This document shows, one piece after another, positions 51,805 through 60,990 of a DNA stretch of 64,000 nucleotides (positions are counted from its first letter, which is position 1; every line of letters begins with the position of its first letter). Position numbers and translations under genes: made by a program. Origin of the DNA: G963720475 sp963720475 (GTDB lineage: Bacteria; Actinomycetota; Thermoleophilia; Solirubrobacterales; Thermoleophilaceae); assembly GCA_963720475.1 (NCBI GenBank), contig OY970394.1, forward strand, positions 744,001-808,000. The letters run 5' to 3'. A model generated the notes under the pieces. That model saw only the letters and a program-made list of their open reading frames with translations. It was not told where the DNA came from and searched no databases.

Positions 51805-52893
51805 ATGGGCGTTCCCCTCTTCGCGAGCACGCTCGAGCCCTACCACGACCGGCTCGCCACCCGCCTCTCGGAAGTCGCCGCCAGCGGGCGGTACATCCTC
51901 GGTCCGGAGGTCGAGGCCTTCGAGCGCGACTTCGCCGACTACCTCGGCGTCGAGCACTGCGTCGGCGTCGGCAACGGCACCGATGCGCTCGTGATCGCCC
52001 TCCAGGCGCTGGGCGTCGGGCGCGGCGACGAGGTGGTCGTGCCCTCGTTCACCTTCTACGCCACGGCCGAAGCCGTCGCCGCGATCGGCGCGACGCCGGT
52101 TTTCTGCGACGTGGACCCGGCCACCTTCTGCGTCACGCCCGAGACGGTCGAGGCGGCGGTGGGTGAGCGGACGAAGGCGATCGTGCCGGTCCACCTCTTC
52201 GGCCGAGTCGCGCCGGTCGAGGACCTGCGCCGGTTCGGTGTGCCGTTGCTCGAGGACGCCGCACAGGCGGCCGGCGCGGCTGCGGGTGGGACGAAGGCGG
52301 GCGCGCTCGGCGACGCGGCGACCTTCTCGTTCTTCCCTTCGAAGAACCTTCCCTGCCTCGGCGACGGCGGTGCGATCGTCACGAACGACGGCGAGCTCGC
52401 GGCGCTCGCCCGCCGCCTCCGCCACCACGGCTCGACCGACAAGCAGACCCACAGTGAGGTGGGCTGGAACTCGCGTCTCGACGCGCTCCAGGCGGCGGTC
52501 CTGCGCGAGCTGCTGCCGGAGCTCGACGGTTGGAACGAGGCTCGCCGCGCGGTCGCGGCGCGCTACGCGGAGGCCGGGCTAGGGGAGCTCGAGGGGATGA
52601 CGAGCCCCGGCGGGGGTGACGACGCTGCGCACGTCTTCCATCTCTACGTCGCCCGCCACGAGCGCGCGGACCAACTGGTCGAGGCGCTCTCGGAGGTCGG
52701 GGTCGGCGCGCGCGCCTACTACCGTTGCCCGGTCCACGAGCAGCCGGCGATGGAGCGCTTCGTGCCCGTTGGGCTAGAGCTGCCGGGAACGGCCGCGGCC
52801 GCGCGCACCAACGTCGCGCTCCCGATGGGCATGGCGCTCGCGCCGGAGGCGGTGGACGAGGTCGTCGAGGCGTGCGCGAAGGCGCTCGGCTGA
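51805..52893 (+). CDS. DegT/DnrJ/EryC1/StrS aminotransferase (PglE-like)
   Basis: A 362-aa PLP enzyme acting on NDP-sugars. The PLP lysine box is FSFFPSKNLPCLGDGGAI, the nucleotide-sugar region shows VGVGNGTDALVIALQALGVG, and the substrate region is SEVGWNSRLDALQAAVL. It transfers an amino group to a 4-keto (or 3-keto) sugar. A 4,6-dehydratase (53940-55844) and a PglD-like acyltransferase (60991-61629) are nearby. The start is ATG 51805, 58 bp from the divergent dedA. The stop is followed after 1 bp by the DUF354 start. Confidence 0.93.
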   Translation: MGVPLFASTLEPYHDRLATRLSEVAASGRYILGPEVEAFERDFADYLGVEHCVGVGNGTDALVIALQALGVGRGDEVVVPSFTFYATAEAVAAIGATPVFCDVDPATFCVTPETVEAAVGERTKAIVPVHLFGRVAPVEDLRRFGVPLLEDAAQAAGAAAGGTKAGALGDAATFSFFPSKNLPCLGDGGAIVTNDGELAALARRLRHHGSTDKQTHSEVGWNSRLDALQAAVLRELLPELDGWNEARRAVAARYAEAGLGELEGMTSPGGGDDAAHVFHLYVARHERADQLVEALSEVGVGARAYYRCPVHEQPAMERFVPVGLELPGTAAAARTNVALPMGMALAPEAVDEVVEACAKALG

Positions 52894-52894
52894 A

Positions 52895-53902
52895 GTGCGC
52901 GTCTGGATCGACCTCACCAACAGCCCGCATGTGCTCGTCATGCGGCCGGTGATCGCGCTGCTCGAGGCCGACGGCCACCGCGTCGAGGTCACCTGCCGCG
53001 AGTTCGCTCAGACGACGCAGTTGCTCGAGCGCTTCGGCATAGCTCATGAGGTGATCGGTCGCCACCGCGGCGGCCGCGCCGCGAGCAAGGCGGTCGGGCT
53101 CCTGTCGCGGACGGCCGCGCTGCGGCGGTGGGCGCGCGGGCGCGACTTCGACATCGCGCTCGGCCACAGCTCCAACGACGTGACGGTGGCCGCCGCGCTG
53201 CTGCGGATCCCCAGCACGACCGCGTTCGACTACGAGTGGGCGCGCGTGCAGCACCAGGTGAACTGTCGCCTCGCGCGCGCGGTCGTCGTTCCCGACGCGA
53301 TCCCGCCGGAGCGCTTGTACCGCTACGGCGCGCGCGGGAAGCTGCGGCCGTACGCCGGACTCAAGGAGGAGTACTACCTCGCCGACTTCGAGCCCGACGA
53401 GGCGATCCTCGGCGAACTCGGCCTCGACCGCTCGCGCCCGATCGCGGTTGTGCGCACACCGCCCGAGGTCTCGCTCTATCACCGCTTCGAGAACGAGTTG
53501 TTCCGCAACGTTCTCGAGCGGCTGCGGGAGACGCAGACCGTCGTCCTTCCGCGCACGCCCGAGCAGCGCGAGGAGATCGCGCAGCTCGGGGGGTTCGTCG
53601 TCCCCGAGAGGGCGATTGACGCGCAGAGCCTGATCGCCTTCGCCGACGTGGTGGTGTCGGCGGGCGGGACGATGAACCGCGAGGCCGTCGCCCTCGGAAC
53701 ACCGGTCTACACGACGTTCGAGGGCCGCCTCGGCGCGGTCGACGAGAAGCTGATCGCAGAGGGGCGGCTGCAGCGCCTCACCGACCCCGCCGAGGTCGTC
53801 GTCGAGAAGCGCTCGGACGACCCCGTGCAACGGATCCGTCGCGATCCGCGCGAGTTCTGTCAACTCCTTCTTTCACCCGTACAATCAGGCCCTCCTGCGT
53901 AG
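52895..53902 (+). CDS. DUF354 family, GT-B-fold glycosyltransferase/epimerase-like protein
   Basis: A 335-aa protein from GTG 52895, beginning MRVWIDLTNSPHVLVMRPV and containing GHSSNDVTVAAALLRIP, then EEYYLADFEPDE and VVVSAGGTMNREAVALGTPVY. The DUF354 family shares the UDP-GlcNAc 2-epimerase/GT-B fold and often sits with sugar-nucleotide dehydratases and archaeal or bacterial surface polysaccharide genes. The real substrate is unknown. It follows the DegT gene at 1 bp and precedes the 4,6-dehydratase gene by 37 bp. Confidence 0.85.
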   Translation: MRVWIDLTNSPHVLVMRPVIALLEADGHRVEVTCREFAQTTQLLERFGIAHEVIGRHRGGRAASKAVGLLSRTAALRRWARGRDFDIALGHSSNDVTVAAALLRIPSTTAFDYEWARVQHQVNCRLARAVVVPDAIPPERLYRYGARGKLRPYAGLKEEYYLADFEPDEAILGELGLDRSRPIAVVRTPPEVSLYHRFENELFRNVLERLRETQTVVLPRTPEQREEIAQLGGFVVPERAIDAQSLIAFADVVVSAGGTMNREAVALGTPVYTTFEGRLGAVDEKLIAEGRLQRLTDPAEVVVEKRSDDPVQRIRRDPREFCQLLLSPVQSGPPA

Positions 53903-53939
53903 TCCTCCGCAGGCCACGGGGTAGGTCCCCGAAGAAGCC

Positions 53940-55844
53940 GTGAACGCGCGACTCAGAGAATCGGTCAACCTGCGCCGCTCGGTCCAGTTGGCGATCGATG
54001 CGTGCCTGCTCGCAGGCGCGTACTACCTCGCCTTCTCGCTGCGGTTCGACTCGGGGATCCCGCAGCGCTACGAGGACCTCCTCGGCGACACGATCGTCTT
54101 CGTCATCCTCGGCAAGCTCGTCGTCTTCGCAGCCTTCGGCCTCTACCACAAGCTCTGGCGCTTCGTTGACCAGCGCGACTTCGAGGCGATCATCAAGGCG
54201 GTCGTGACCTCGAGCGTGCTGCTCGTCGTCGTGCTCTTCCTGCTCTCGGCAGGCGGCACCGACCCGCCGCGTGGCGTGGTCGCGCTCGACTTCCTGCTGA
54301 CGCTCGGGTTGATCGCCGGCTCGCGCTTCTTCGTGCGACTGGTGATCGAGCGCCCCGAGCGCGGGGCGCTCGCCGCCCAGAAGGGGTCGCGCGAAGTGCT
54401 GATCGTCGGCGCCGGCAACGGCGGCCAGTCGGTCGCGATGGAGCTACGCCGCAATCCGGAGCTGCGCAACATCCCGCTTGGGTTCATCGACGACGACCCG
54501 CGCAAGCAAGGGATGCGGGTCGGTGGGCTCAAGGTGCTTGGAACGACCGACGAGCTGGCGCGCGTGCTCGACGACGCCGAGCCCGACGAGGTGATCATCG
54601 CGATCCCGTCGGCGCCGGGGACGTTGCGCCAGAAGGTCGTCACCGCGTGCCGCGATCGCGGGATTCCGGTGCGCACCCTGCCGACGGTCTTCGAGCTGCT
54701 CTCGGGCGGAGTCAACCTCGTGCGCCAGGTGCGCGAGGTCAAGGTCGAGGACGTTCTCGGGCGCGAGCCCGTGCGCGTCGAAGTGGACCGCGTCGGTGCG
54801 TACATGACCGACCGCACGGTGCTTGTCACCGGCGCCGGCGGCTCGATCGGTGCAGAGCTCTGCCGCCAGATCGTGCGCGTCCGTCCGAAGCGGCTGATCC
54901 TGGTCGAGAACGCGGAGAACAGCCTGTTCGAGATCCGCCGCGAGCTCCAGGACGTGCGCCATTTCCCCGGCTGTGTCGCGGTGCTCGCCGACTGCAAGGA
55001 CGCGACGCGAATGAACGAGGTGTTCCTCGAGCACCGTCCGCAGTTCGTCTTCCACGCCGCCGCGTACAAGCACGTGCCCCTGATGCAGGAGAACCCGGTC
55101 GAGGCGGTGCGCAACAACGCCGTCGGTACGCGGATCGTCGCGAGCGCGGCGGGAACGGCCGGAGCCGAGCGGTTCGTGCTCATCTCGACCGACAAGGCCG
55201 TCAGTCCCCAGACCGTGATGGGTGCCTCGAAGGCGCTCGCCGAGTGGGCCGTGTCGGCAGCACAGCACCGCTTCCCCGAGACACGCTCGACGATCGTGCG
55301 CTTCGGCAACGTGCTCGGCTCGTCGGGGTCGGTCGTGCCGATCTTCCGCCGTCAGATCGCGGCCGGGGGGCCGGTGACCGTCACCGACGAGAAGATGACC
55401 CGCTACTTCATGACGATCCCCGAGGCGGTTCAGCTGGTGATCCGCTCCGGTGACCTCGGTGAGGGCGGTGAGCTGTACGTGCTCGAGATGGGCGATCCGG
55501 TGAAGATCATCGACCTCGCGCGCGACATGATCCGGCTTTCGGGCCAGGAGCCCGGTGAGGACATCGCGATCGAACTGGTCGGGCGCCGCCCTGGCGAGAA
55601 GGTCCATGAGGAGCTGTTCAACCCGGACGAGCGCCCGCGGCCCACACCCGCCGAGAAGATCATGGTCGCGGAGCGGGCGCCGGTCGACCCCACGTGGGTC
55701 GAGGATGCGTTCGCGCGCGTGGAGGACGTCGCCTACAACGGCGCGGCCGACGAGATCGCCGGATACCTAAAGGCGCTCGCCGAGGAGCGCTCGACGATCG
55801 CGGCGCTGAACGCCGGCATCGAGTCGCCCGACCAACCGGCTTAG
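53940..55844 (+). CDS. Membrane-anchored nucleotide-sugar 4,6-dehydratase (PglF/CapD/WbpM-like)
   Basis: A 634-aa protein from GTG 53940. The N-terminal 120 residues have about four membrane helices. A CoA-binding-like domain (about 145-260) shows VLIVGAGNGGQSVAMELRR. A second Rossmann domain (about 285-600) has VTGAGGSIGAELCRQIV and the STDKAVSPQTVMGASKALAE motif, where Met replaces the usual Tyr of the SDR YxxxK, as in PglF/WbpM enzymes. It would dehydrate UDP-GlcNAc to the 4-keto-6-deoxy sugar used by the adjacent DegT aminotransferase. Confidence 0.93.
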   Translation: MNARLRESVNLRRSVQLAIDACLLAGAYYLAFSLRFDSGIPQRYEDLLGDTIVFVILGKLVVFAAFGLYHKLWRFVDQRDFEAIIKAVVTSSVLLVVVLFLLSAGGTDPPRGVVALDFLLTLGLIAGSRFFVRLVIERPERGALAAQKGSREVLIVGAGNGGQSVAMELRRNPELRNIPLGFIDDDPRKQGMRVGGLKVLGTTDELARVLDDAEPDEVIIAIPSAPGTLRQKVVTACRDRGIPVRTLPTVFELLSGGVNLVRQVREVKVEDVLGREPVRVEVDRVGAYMTDRTVLVTGAGGSIGAELCRQIVRVRPKRLILVENAENSLFEIRRELQDVRHFPGCVAVLADCKDATRMNEVFLEHRPQFVFHAAAYKHVPLMQENPVEAVRNNAVGTRIVASAAGTAGAERFVLISTDKAVSPQTVMGASKALAEWAVSAAQHRFPETRSTIVRFGNVLGSSGSVVPIFRRQIAAGGPVTVTDEKMTRYFMTIPEAVQLVIRSGDLGEGGELYVLEMGDPVKIIDLARDMIRLSGQEPGEDIAIELVGRRPGEKVHEELFNPDERPRPTPAEKIMVAERAPVDPTWVEDAFARVEDVAYNGAADEIAGYLKALAEERSTIAALNAGIESPDQPA

Positions 55845-55886
55845 GCTCACGCTGCTATCAGCGCTGAGGACTAAGCTGCCGCCTAG

Positions 55887-56963
55887 ATGGAGTTCATAAA
55901 GGACGTTGGCGCCTACGCCGGCTTTGCCGCCGTTGTAGGACTGGGGGTATTGGCCGCCCTCTACTTCTCCCAGGCGCGCGATGTGAAGCGCCTGCGGGAA
56001 TGGGCCGGGCGCGCGCCCGAGCGCTCCGCCGACCAGCCCGCCGCCGCAGCTGTGGTGCCGGCGCAGAGGGGCGCGGTGAAGCCGACCCCTGGCAAGGCGC
56101 CGGCGGCCGGGCGCCCCGTGCGCCCGGGGCAGCCCGCCGCGAGGCCGGGCCAACCTGCCCAACCCGGCGCGCCGCCGGGGAAGGCTCCCGCACCCGGCGC
56201 TCCGGCGAAGCCCGGCGTTCCGGCGGCCCAGCCCGCGGCGACGAGCGCAGCCGGCGCAAGCGCAGCTGCCGCCACGGCCGCGGGCGGAGCGACGACCGCC
56301 AAACCGCCCGGCCCGCCCACAGGCGCCGACGGCGAGCCGAAGGCGCCCGCCCCCGGCGGGGACAAGCCACCCGTCGCCCCGGCGACGCGACCCGGGCGTG
56401 CAGCCCCTGCCCAGACGCGGGTCGTCCCCCGCGATGCGGCCGAGCAGGCGCGCCGCCGCGCCGCCCAACGGGCGGCTGCCACCCGTACACCTGAGCGCCG
56501 CTTTCCCCTGCCGGCGATCGCTGCCGTCGCGGTCATCGCGGTCGTGCTCGTCGTCGGCGGGATCACGCTGTTCGGCGGCGACGACGAGAAGAAGGAACCT
56601 GCCTCCGAGCAGACGGGGCAGCAGGGTGGCAACGGCGCCGGCGGCGACAACAACACGCCCGCCGTGGATCCTTCGCAGGTGACGGTCGCGGTGCTGAACG
56701 GGACGACGGTCGAGGGTCTCGCGCGCACGATCGGCGACGAGATCCAGGCGGCCGGCTTCCAGCTCGGCAACGTCACGAACGCCGCCGAGCAGGGCGAGCG
56801 CGCCGAGTCGGCAGCGCTCTACGCGCCCGACCACAAGGCCGACGCGCGCGCCGTGGCGCGGAAGCTGAAGATCTCCCAGATCGAGCCGATCGACGCCGAG
56901 AGTCAGTCGCTCGCCGGCGACGCGACGGTCGTCGTCATCGTCGGGCTGGATCAGACGCAGTAG
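55887..56963 (+). CDS. LytR C-terminal domain protein with a Pro/Ala/Gly-rich linker
   Basis: A 358-aa protein. Residues about 8-27 are a first hydrophobic segment, residues about 45-200 are a low-complexity P/A/G linker (PGKAPAAGRPVRPGQPA is representative) typical of wall-spanning proteins, and a second membrane helix lies at about 207-228 (AIAAVAVIAVVLVVGGITLF). The C-terminal LytR_C domain (about 265-358) has VAVLNGTTVEGLARTIGDEI. It lacks the LytR-CpsA-Psr catalytic domain. It is separate from the 4,6-dehydratase by 42 bp and converges with the SRPBCC gene, overlapping 29 bp. Confidence 0.85.
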   Translation: MEFIKDVGAYAGFAAVVGLGVLAALYFSQARDVKRLREWAGRAPERSADQPAAAAVVPAQRGAVKPTPGKAPAAGRPVRPGQPAARPGQPAQPGAPPGKAPAPGAPAKPGVPAAQPAATSAAGASAAAATAAGGATTAKPPGPPTGADGEPKAPAPGGDKPPVAPATRPGRAAPAQTRVVPRDAAEQARRRAAQRAAATRTPERRFPLPAIAAVAVIAVVLVVGGITLFGGDDEKKEPASEQTGQQGGNGAGGDNNTPAVDPSQVTVAVLNGTTVEGLARTIGDEIQAAGFQLGNVTNAAEQGERAESAALYAPDHKADARAVARKLKISQIEPIDAESQSLAGDATVVVIVGLDQTQ

Positions 56964-57381
56964 CCACGCGCTCGAGGCCCTCGACGGCTTCTCGAATCCA
57001 GCGCCGCCAGGCCACGCGGCCGAGCGCTGCGTCGAACAGCTTGTATCGCAGCGATGGGGCTTCCGCCCCGCCTTCAACCTCGATGAAGGTACCGCCCTGC
57101 GCCTCGGTCAGCTGCCAGTGCGCATAAGCGCCCGAGAGGGTGCAGTGCATCCGCAGTTCCCTCAGCTCCGTGCGGTCGTCGATCACAAAGCGGGTGCGCG
57201 TCGTGCCGGACCCGATCGGATCGTGGGAAAGTTGGACGAACTCGGAGCCCTCCTCGAACGTCTCGCCGTCGATCTCGATGAACGATGGCCACCAGTCGGG
57301 GTAATGCTGTACGTCACCGATCAGGCTCCAGACTTCCTCGACGGGCGCCTCGATCAAAACTTGCTGGCGGATCGTGGCCAT
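56935..57381 (-). CDS. SRPBCC/polyketide-cyclase-like protein
   Basis: A 148-aa protein from ATG 57381. The START-like helix-grip fold is suggested by IEAPVEEVWSLIGDVQHYPDWW at the N-terminus and EFVQLSHDPIGSG in the middle. The fold binds hydrophobic ligands; the ligand here is unknown. It begins 2 bp after the stop of the huge cyclase/AAA gene, so it is translated from the same message. Its 3' end overlaps the convergent LytR_C gene by 29 bp. Confidence 0.85.
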   Translation of the reverse strand: MATIRQQVLIEAPVEEVWSLIGDVQHYPDWWPSFIEIDGETFEEGSEFVQLSHDPIGSGTTRTRFVIDDRTELRELRMHCTLSGAYAHWQLTEAQGGTFIEVEGGAEAPSLRYKLFDAALGRVAWRRWIREAVEGLERVATASDPARR

Positions 57382-57383
57382 GG

Positions 57384-60300
57384 TCAGTTCGTCGCCTCTT
57401 CGCGCGCCGGTTTGAACGCGTGGGGGACGCCGAGCCGTTCGACTTCTTCGTTGACGGCCTCGAATTCGGCCTTTGCCTTCTCTGGGTCCTCGTCCCAAAG
57501 GACCTTCGCCATCAGGGCGCGACAGCGGGCGGCCTCCAGCGGCCGGCCCAGCCGCTCCCATTCCGCGCGCGCCTCTGTCAACCGCGACATCGCCTCGGCT
57601 GGGTCGCTCGTCGTCGCGCCCGATGCTTCGAGCGCCGACGCACGGCCGACCGGGTAGTGCAGGCGCTCGGCGAGTCCACTCGCCTCCGCCGCGGCCTCGC
57701 GCGCCTCGTCCTCGCGCCCAGCGAGCAGAAGCACGAGTGCCCGCCCCGCGGTCGCCTGGATCGACTGCGCGACGAGACCCGCACGCTCGCAGACGTCGAG
57801 CGCGCGGTCGAGCGTCTCGAGTGCCGCTTCCTGATCGCCGGCGTCGCGCTGTGTAAGCGCGAGGCCGAAGAGTGAGTGAAAGGCGATCTCCGACAGCCCG
57901 ATCGCCTCGGCGAGCTCGAGCGAGTGGCGGAAGTGCTGGGCCGAGGCGTCGAAGTCGCCCTCGCGCCACGCGAGCAGGCCTTGGAGGGCGTACGGGTAAC
58001 AGAGCTTGCCCACGAGACCCTCGCCCTCTGCGAGCGATCCGCCTGCCTCGCCCGAGCGCTGGACCGCATCCCAGTCGGCGCGGTAAGCGGCGAGCAGGGC
58101 GATCTGGGTGTGGAGCTCCACCTGTGCGGGCAGGTCGCCGACCTGCTCGGCAAGGTCGAGTCCTTCTGCGTAGGCCGTGCCCGCGGCCTCGTAGTCGGCG
58201 TCGCAGATCTCGAGGTGGCTGCCGAGTGCCAGCAGCGCGCGGATCGTCTCGGCGTCGTCTGACCCGCGCGCGAGCTCGACCGAGCGCTGAAGGTTGTCGA
58301 GCGCCTTCTCCGTGTCGCCAATGCGGCCGAAGACGAGGCCGAAGATCCCGTGCGCGCGGCTCGCCGCGCGCGTCTCGCCGAGCTGCTCCGCGAGCCGGAG
58401 CGCCTTCTCGGACGCGTAGACAGCGAGCATGTTGTCGCCGGTGTGCATGTAGAGCGAGGCGGCCTCCTCGTAGAGGCGGACGAGCTCGAGGCAAGGCGGG
58501 CCGTCGCGCAGGAGGTTGATTCCCTTCTGGTAGTGGTCGATCGCCTGCTCGCGCTCGCCCTTGTGCCACAGCCCGGCCCCGATCTTGCGATGCAGGTCGC
58601 CCACGCGCTCGAGGTTCTCCTGGCGCCGGTGGAAGTCGAGGCACTCCTCCCAGACCTTCACCGCGCTGTCCACACGGCCGAGGCGGAGCGACACGTCGCC
58701 TTGCTTCTCGCCGATGCGGGCGAGCGTCTCGGGGTCGTCCCAGACGTTCAGCTCACGGGCGGACTCGTAGTGGGAGAGCGCTTCACGGTTGGAGTAGAAG
58801 GTCGCGGCGGCGTCGCCCGCGGCCTCGAGGAAGTGGAGCGCCTTCGAGCGCATCAGTCCGAGCTCGTCGGACTCGACCCCGGCCTCGGCGCCGAGCGCGG
58901 CGGCGCGACCGTAGTGCTCGGCGAGCAGCGCGACGAGCTCCTCGATGCGGTCGCCGGCGCGCTCCTCGATGAAGCCGCCGACCTCGTAGTGCTTGCGGCA
59001 GCGGACGGCCTTGGGCAGCATCCCGTAGGCGACGTCGCGGATCAGGACGTGCTTGAACGCAAGCTCGGGTTCGCCGGCGAGCACCGAGCCGCCGCCGGGG
59101 ACGATCAGGTCCTTGTCCTGGAGTGAGACGAGCGCCTGCTCGAGATCGCGACCATCGGCGTGGGCGACCGGCTCGAGCACGCCCTGCCAGAAGGTCCGGC
59201 CGACGACCGCCGCTTGCTGCATCAGCCGGCGCTCGAACGGTTCGAGCGAGTCGAGCCGGGCGGCGAGCAGCGCCTGGACGGTGTCGGGCAGCTCCGCAGC
59301 CGCACCGGCGCCCTCCTCCCCGAGGCGCAGGACCATCTCCTCCGCGAACAGCGGATTTCCGCCCGCGCGCTCGGCGACCACCTTGAGCGCGTCGGAGTGG
59401 CCGTTGTCGGACGGCAGGAGCGCCGCGACGAGCTCGCGCGTCTCCTCGCTGGTGAGCGGCTCGAGGAAGATCGATGTGGCGTTTCGGCGCGTCGTGCCCC
59501 AGCCCTCGCGTCGTTCGAGCAACTCGTCGCGTGTGAGGCAGACGATCAGCAGCGGAGCTCTGACCCACTGGGCGAGGTACTCGATCAGGTCGAGCATGCC
59601 CGAGTCGGCCCAGTGGATGTCCTCGAGCGCGAGGACGAGCGGCTCTCGCCGCGCCATCGCCTCGATCGCCGAGCGGACGGCGGAGAATGACGCCTCCCGC
59701 ATCCGCTGTAGATCCTCCGTCTCGGTACCGGCGACGTCCGGTGCCGCCTCGATACCGAGCAACCGCCCGATCAGCGCGGCCTTGCGGTCAGCCTGCTCGG
59801 AGTCCTCGCCGACGCCGCGCAGCAGCTCGCCGACGTGGCTCGACAGCTTCTCCCACGCGAGTTCCGAGCTGTCGCCGTCGACGATGCCGCACTCGGCGCG
59901 CACGATCTCGGCCAGCGCCCAGTAGACGATGCCGGAGCCGTAGGGGAGGCAGCGCCCCTCGCGGAAGGCGGCGCGTATCTCTGCCGATTCGAGCTTCTGC
60001 TCGAACTCGCGCGTCAGGCGCGACTTGCCGACGCCCGCGCCGCCGATCACGGTGACGAGATGCGGCCGGCCCTCGCGGATCGTGCGGCCCGCGAGCGATG
60101 TCAGCTGGGCGAGCTCGTCCTCCCGTCCGACGAGCGGCGATTCGCTCTGCAGCCGCTGGCCGCCGGGGGCCCCGGCCCGCAGACCCACGGCCTCCCACGC
60201 GGGCACGGGCTCCGCCTTGCCCTTTAGCGTCAGCGGTTCGAGCTCGGTGTACTCGACCGCGTCGCGCGAAGCGCGCACCGTCCGTTCGCCGACCGTGACC

Positions 60301-60968
60301 GTCCCCGGCCTGCCAGCGGCCTGCAGCCGCGCGGCAACGTTGACGGCATCGCCGATCACGGTGTAGCCATCGCCGACCGCGCCCGCGAGCACCTCGCCGG
60401 TGTTGACGCCGACGCGCAGCGAGAAGCTGACGCCGTGGGTCGCCTCGAGCTGCTCGTTCAGCTCCTCCATCGCCCCCTGCATGCCGAGCGCGGCGCGCAC
60501 CGCCCGCTCCTCGTCGTCCTCGTGGGCGACCGGAGCGCCAAAGAGCGCCATCACGTTGTCGCCGATGTACTTGTCGATCGAGCCGCCGTACTTCTCGACC
60601 TCCTGCCCGAGCCGCCGCAGCGAGCTGCCGACCAGGCGCTTGACCTCCTCCGGATCCATCTGCTCGGCCACCGCCGTGTAGCCGGAGAGATCGGCGAAGA
60701 GGACCGTGCACTGGCGCCGCTCTTCGGGCGGGGGCTCGTCCTCCGCCGGTCGGGCGGGAGCGGGCGCCCGCAGCGGCGTAGGGGCGGCTTTGGGAGCGCC
60801 GGCTCCGCCCGCGAGGTCGCTCCCGCACTCCATGCAGAACTTCGCCTCGGGCGGGGGTGTGGCGCCGCACGACGGGCACTTGCGCTCGAGTGCGCCGCCG
60901 CAGGACATGCAGAACTTCGCCTGGGCTGGATTCTCGGTTCCGCACTGTGTGCACGCGACCCCGGCCAT
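57384..60968 (-). CDS. Zinc-ribbon, class III adenylate cyclase, AAA and TPR regulator
   Basis: A 1194-aa protein from ATG 60968. It opens with a double zinc ribbon (CTQCGTENPAQAKFCMSCGG and CPSCG...CMECG, about 5-50). A class III cyclase domain follows (about 80-255): TVLFADLSGYTAVAEQ and IDKYIGDNVMALFG hold the metal Asp residues and the substrate Lys, and IGDAVNVAARL the Asp, Asn and Arg. An AAA/STAND ATPase comes next (about 285-650): GGAGVGKSRL and LALEDIHWAD. About 480 residues of TPR-like helices close it. All catalytic residues point to an active adenylate cyclase; the sensing role is unknown. Confidence 0.92.
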   Translation of the reverse strand: MAGVACTQCGTENPAQAKFCMSCGGALERKCPSCGATPPPEAKFCMECGSDLAGGAGAPKAAPTPLRAPAPARPAEDEPPPEERRQCTVLFADLSGYTAVAEQMDPEEVKRLVGSSLRRLGQEVEKYGGSIDKYIGDNVMALFGAPVAHEDDEERAVRAALGMQGAMEELNEQLEATHGVSFSLRVGVNTGEVLAGAVGDGYTVIGDAVNVAARLQAAGRPGTVTVGERTVRASRDAVEYTELEPLTLKGKAEPVPAWEAVGLRAGAPGGQRLQSESPLVGREDELAQLTSLAGRTIREGRPHLVTVIGGAGVGKSRLTREFEQKLESAEIRAAFREGRCLPYGSGIVYWALAEIVRAECGIVDGDSSELAWEKLSSHVGELLRGVGEDSEQADRKAALIGRLLGIEAAPDVAGTETEDLQRMREASFSAVRSAIEAMARREPLVLALEDIHWADSGMLDLIEYLAQWVRAPLLIVCLTRDELLERREGWGTTRRNATSIFLEPLTSEETRELVAALLPSDNGHSDALKVVAERAGGNPLFAEEMVLRLGEEGAGAAAELPDTVQALLAARLDSLEPFERRLMQQAAVVGRTFWQGVLEPVAHADGRDLEQALVSLQDKDLIVPGGGSVLAGEPELAFKHVLIRDVAYGMLPKAVRCRKHYEVGGFIEERAGDRIEELVALLAEHYGRAAALGAEAGVESDELGLMRSKALHFLEAAGDAAATFYSNREALSHYESARELNVWDDPETLARIGEKQGDVSLRLGRVDSAVKVWEECLDFHRRQENLERVGDLHRKIGAGLWHKGEREQAIDHYQKGINLLRDGPPCLELVRLYEEAASLYMHTGDNMLAVYASEKALRLAEQLGETRAASRAHGIFGLVFGRIGDTEKALDNLQRSVELARGSDDAETIRALLALGSHLEICDADYEAAGTAYAEGLDLAEQVGDLPAQVELHTQIALLAAYRADWDAVQRSGEAGGSLAEGEGLVGKLCYPYALQGLLAWREGDFDASAQHFRHSLELAEAIGLSEIAFHSLFGLALTQRDAGDQEAALETLDRALDVCERAGLVAQSIQATAGRALVLLLAGREDEAREAAAEASGLAERLHYPVGRASALEASGATTSDPAEAMSRLTEARAEWERLGRPLEAARCRALMAKVLWDEDPEKAKAEFEAVNEEVERLGVPHAFKPAREEATN

Positions 60969-60990
60969 GGCCTCAAGATACCGAGGCGCG

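Noticed and set aside
56020..56490. Nucleotide tandem repeats in the LytR_C gene
   Set aside because: The Pro/Ala/Gly bias gives repetitive peptide sequence, but DNA units vary in length and order, so no true tandem repeat is supported.
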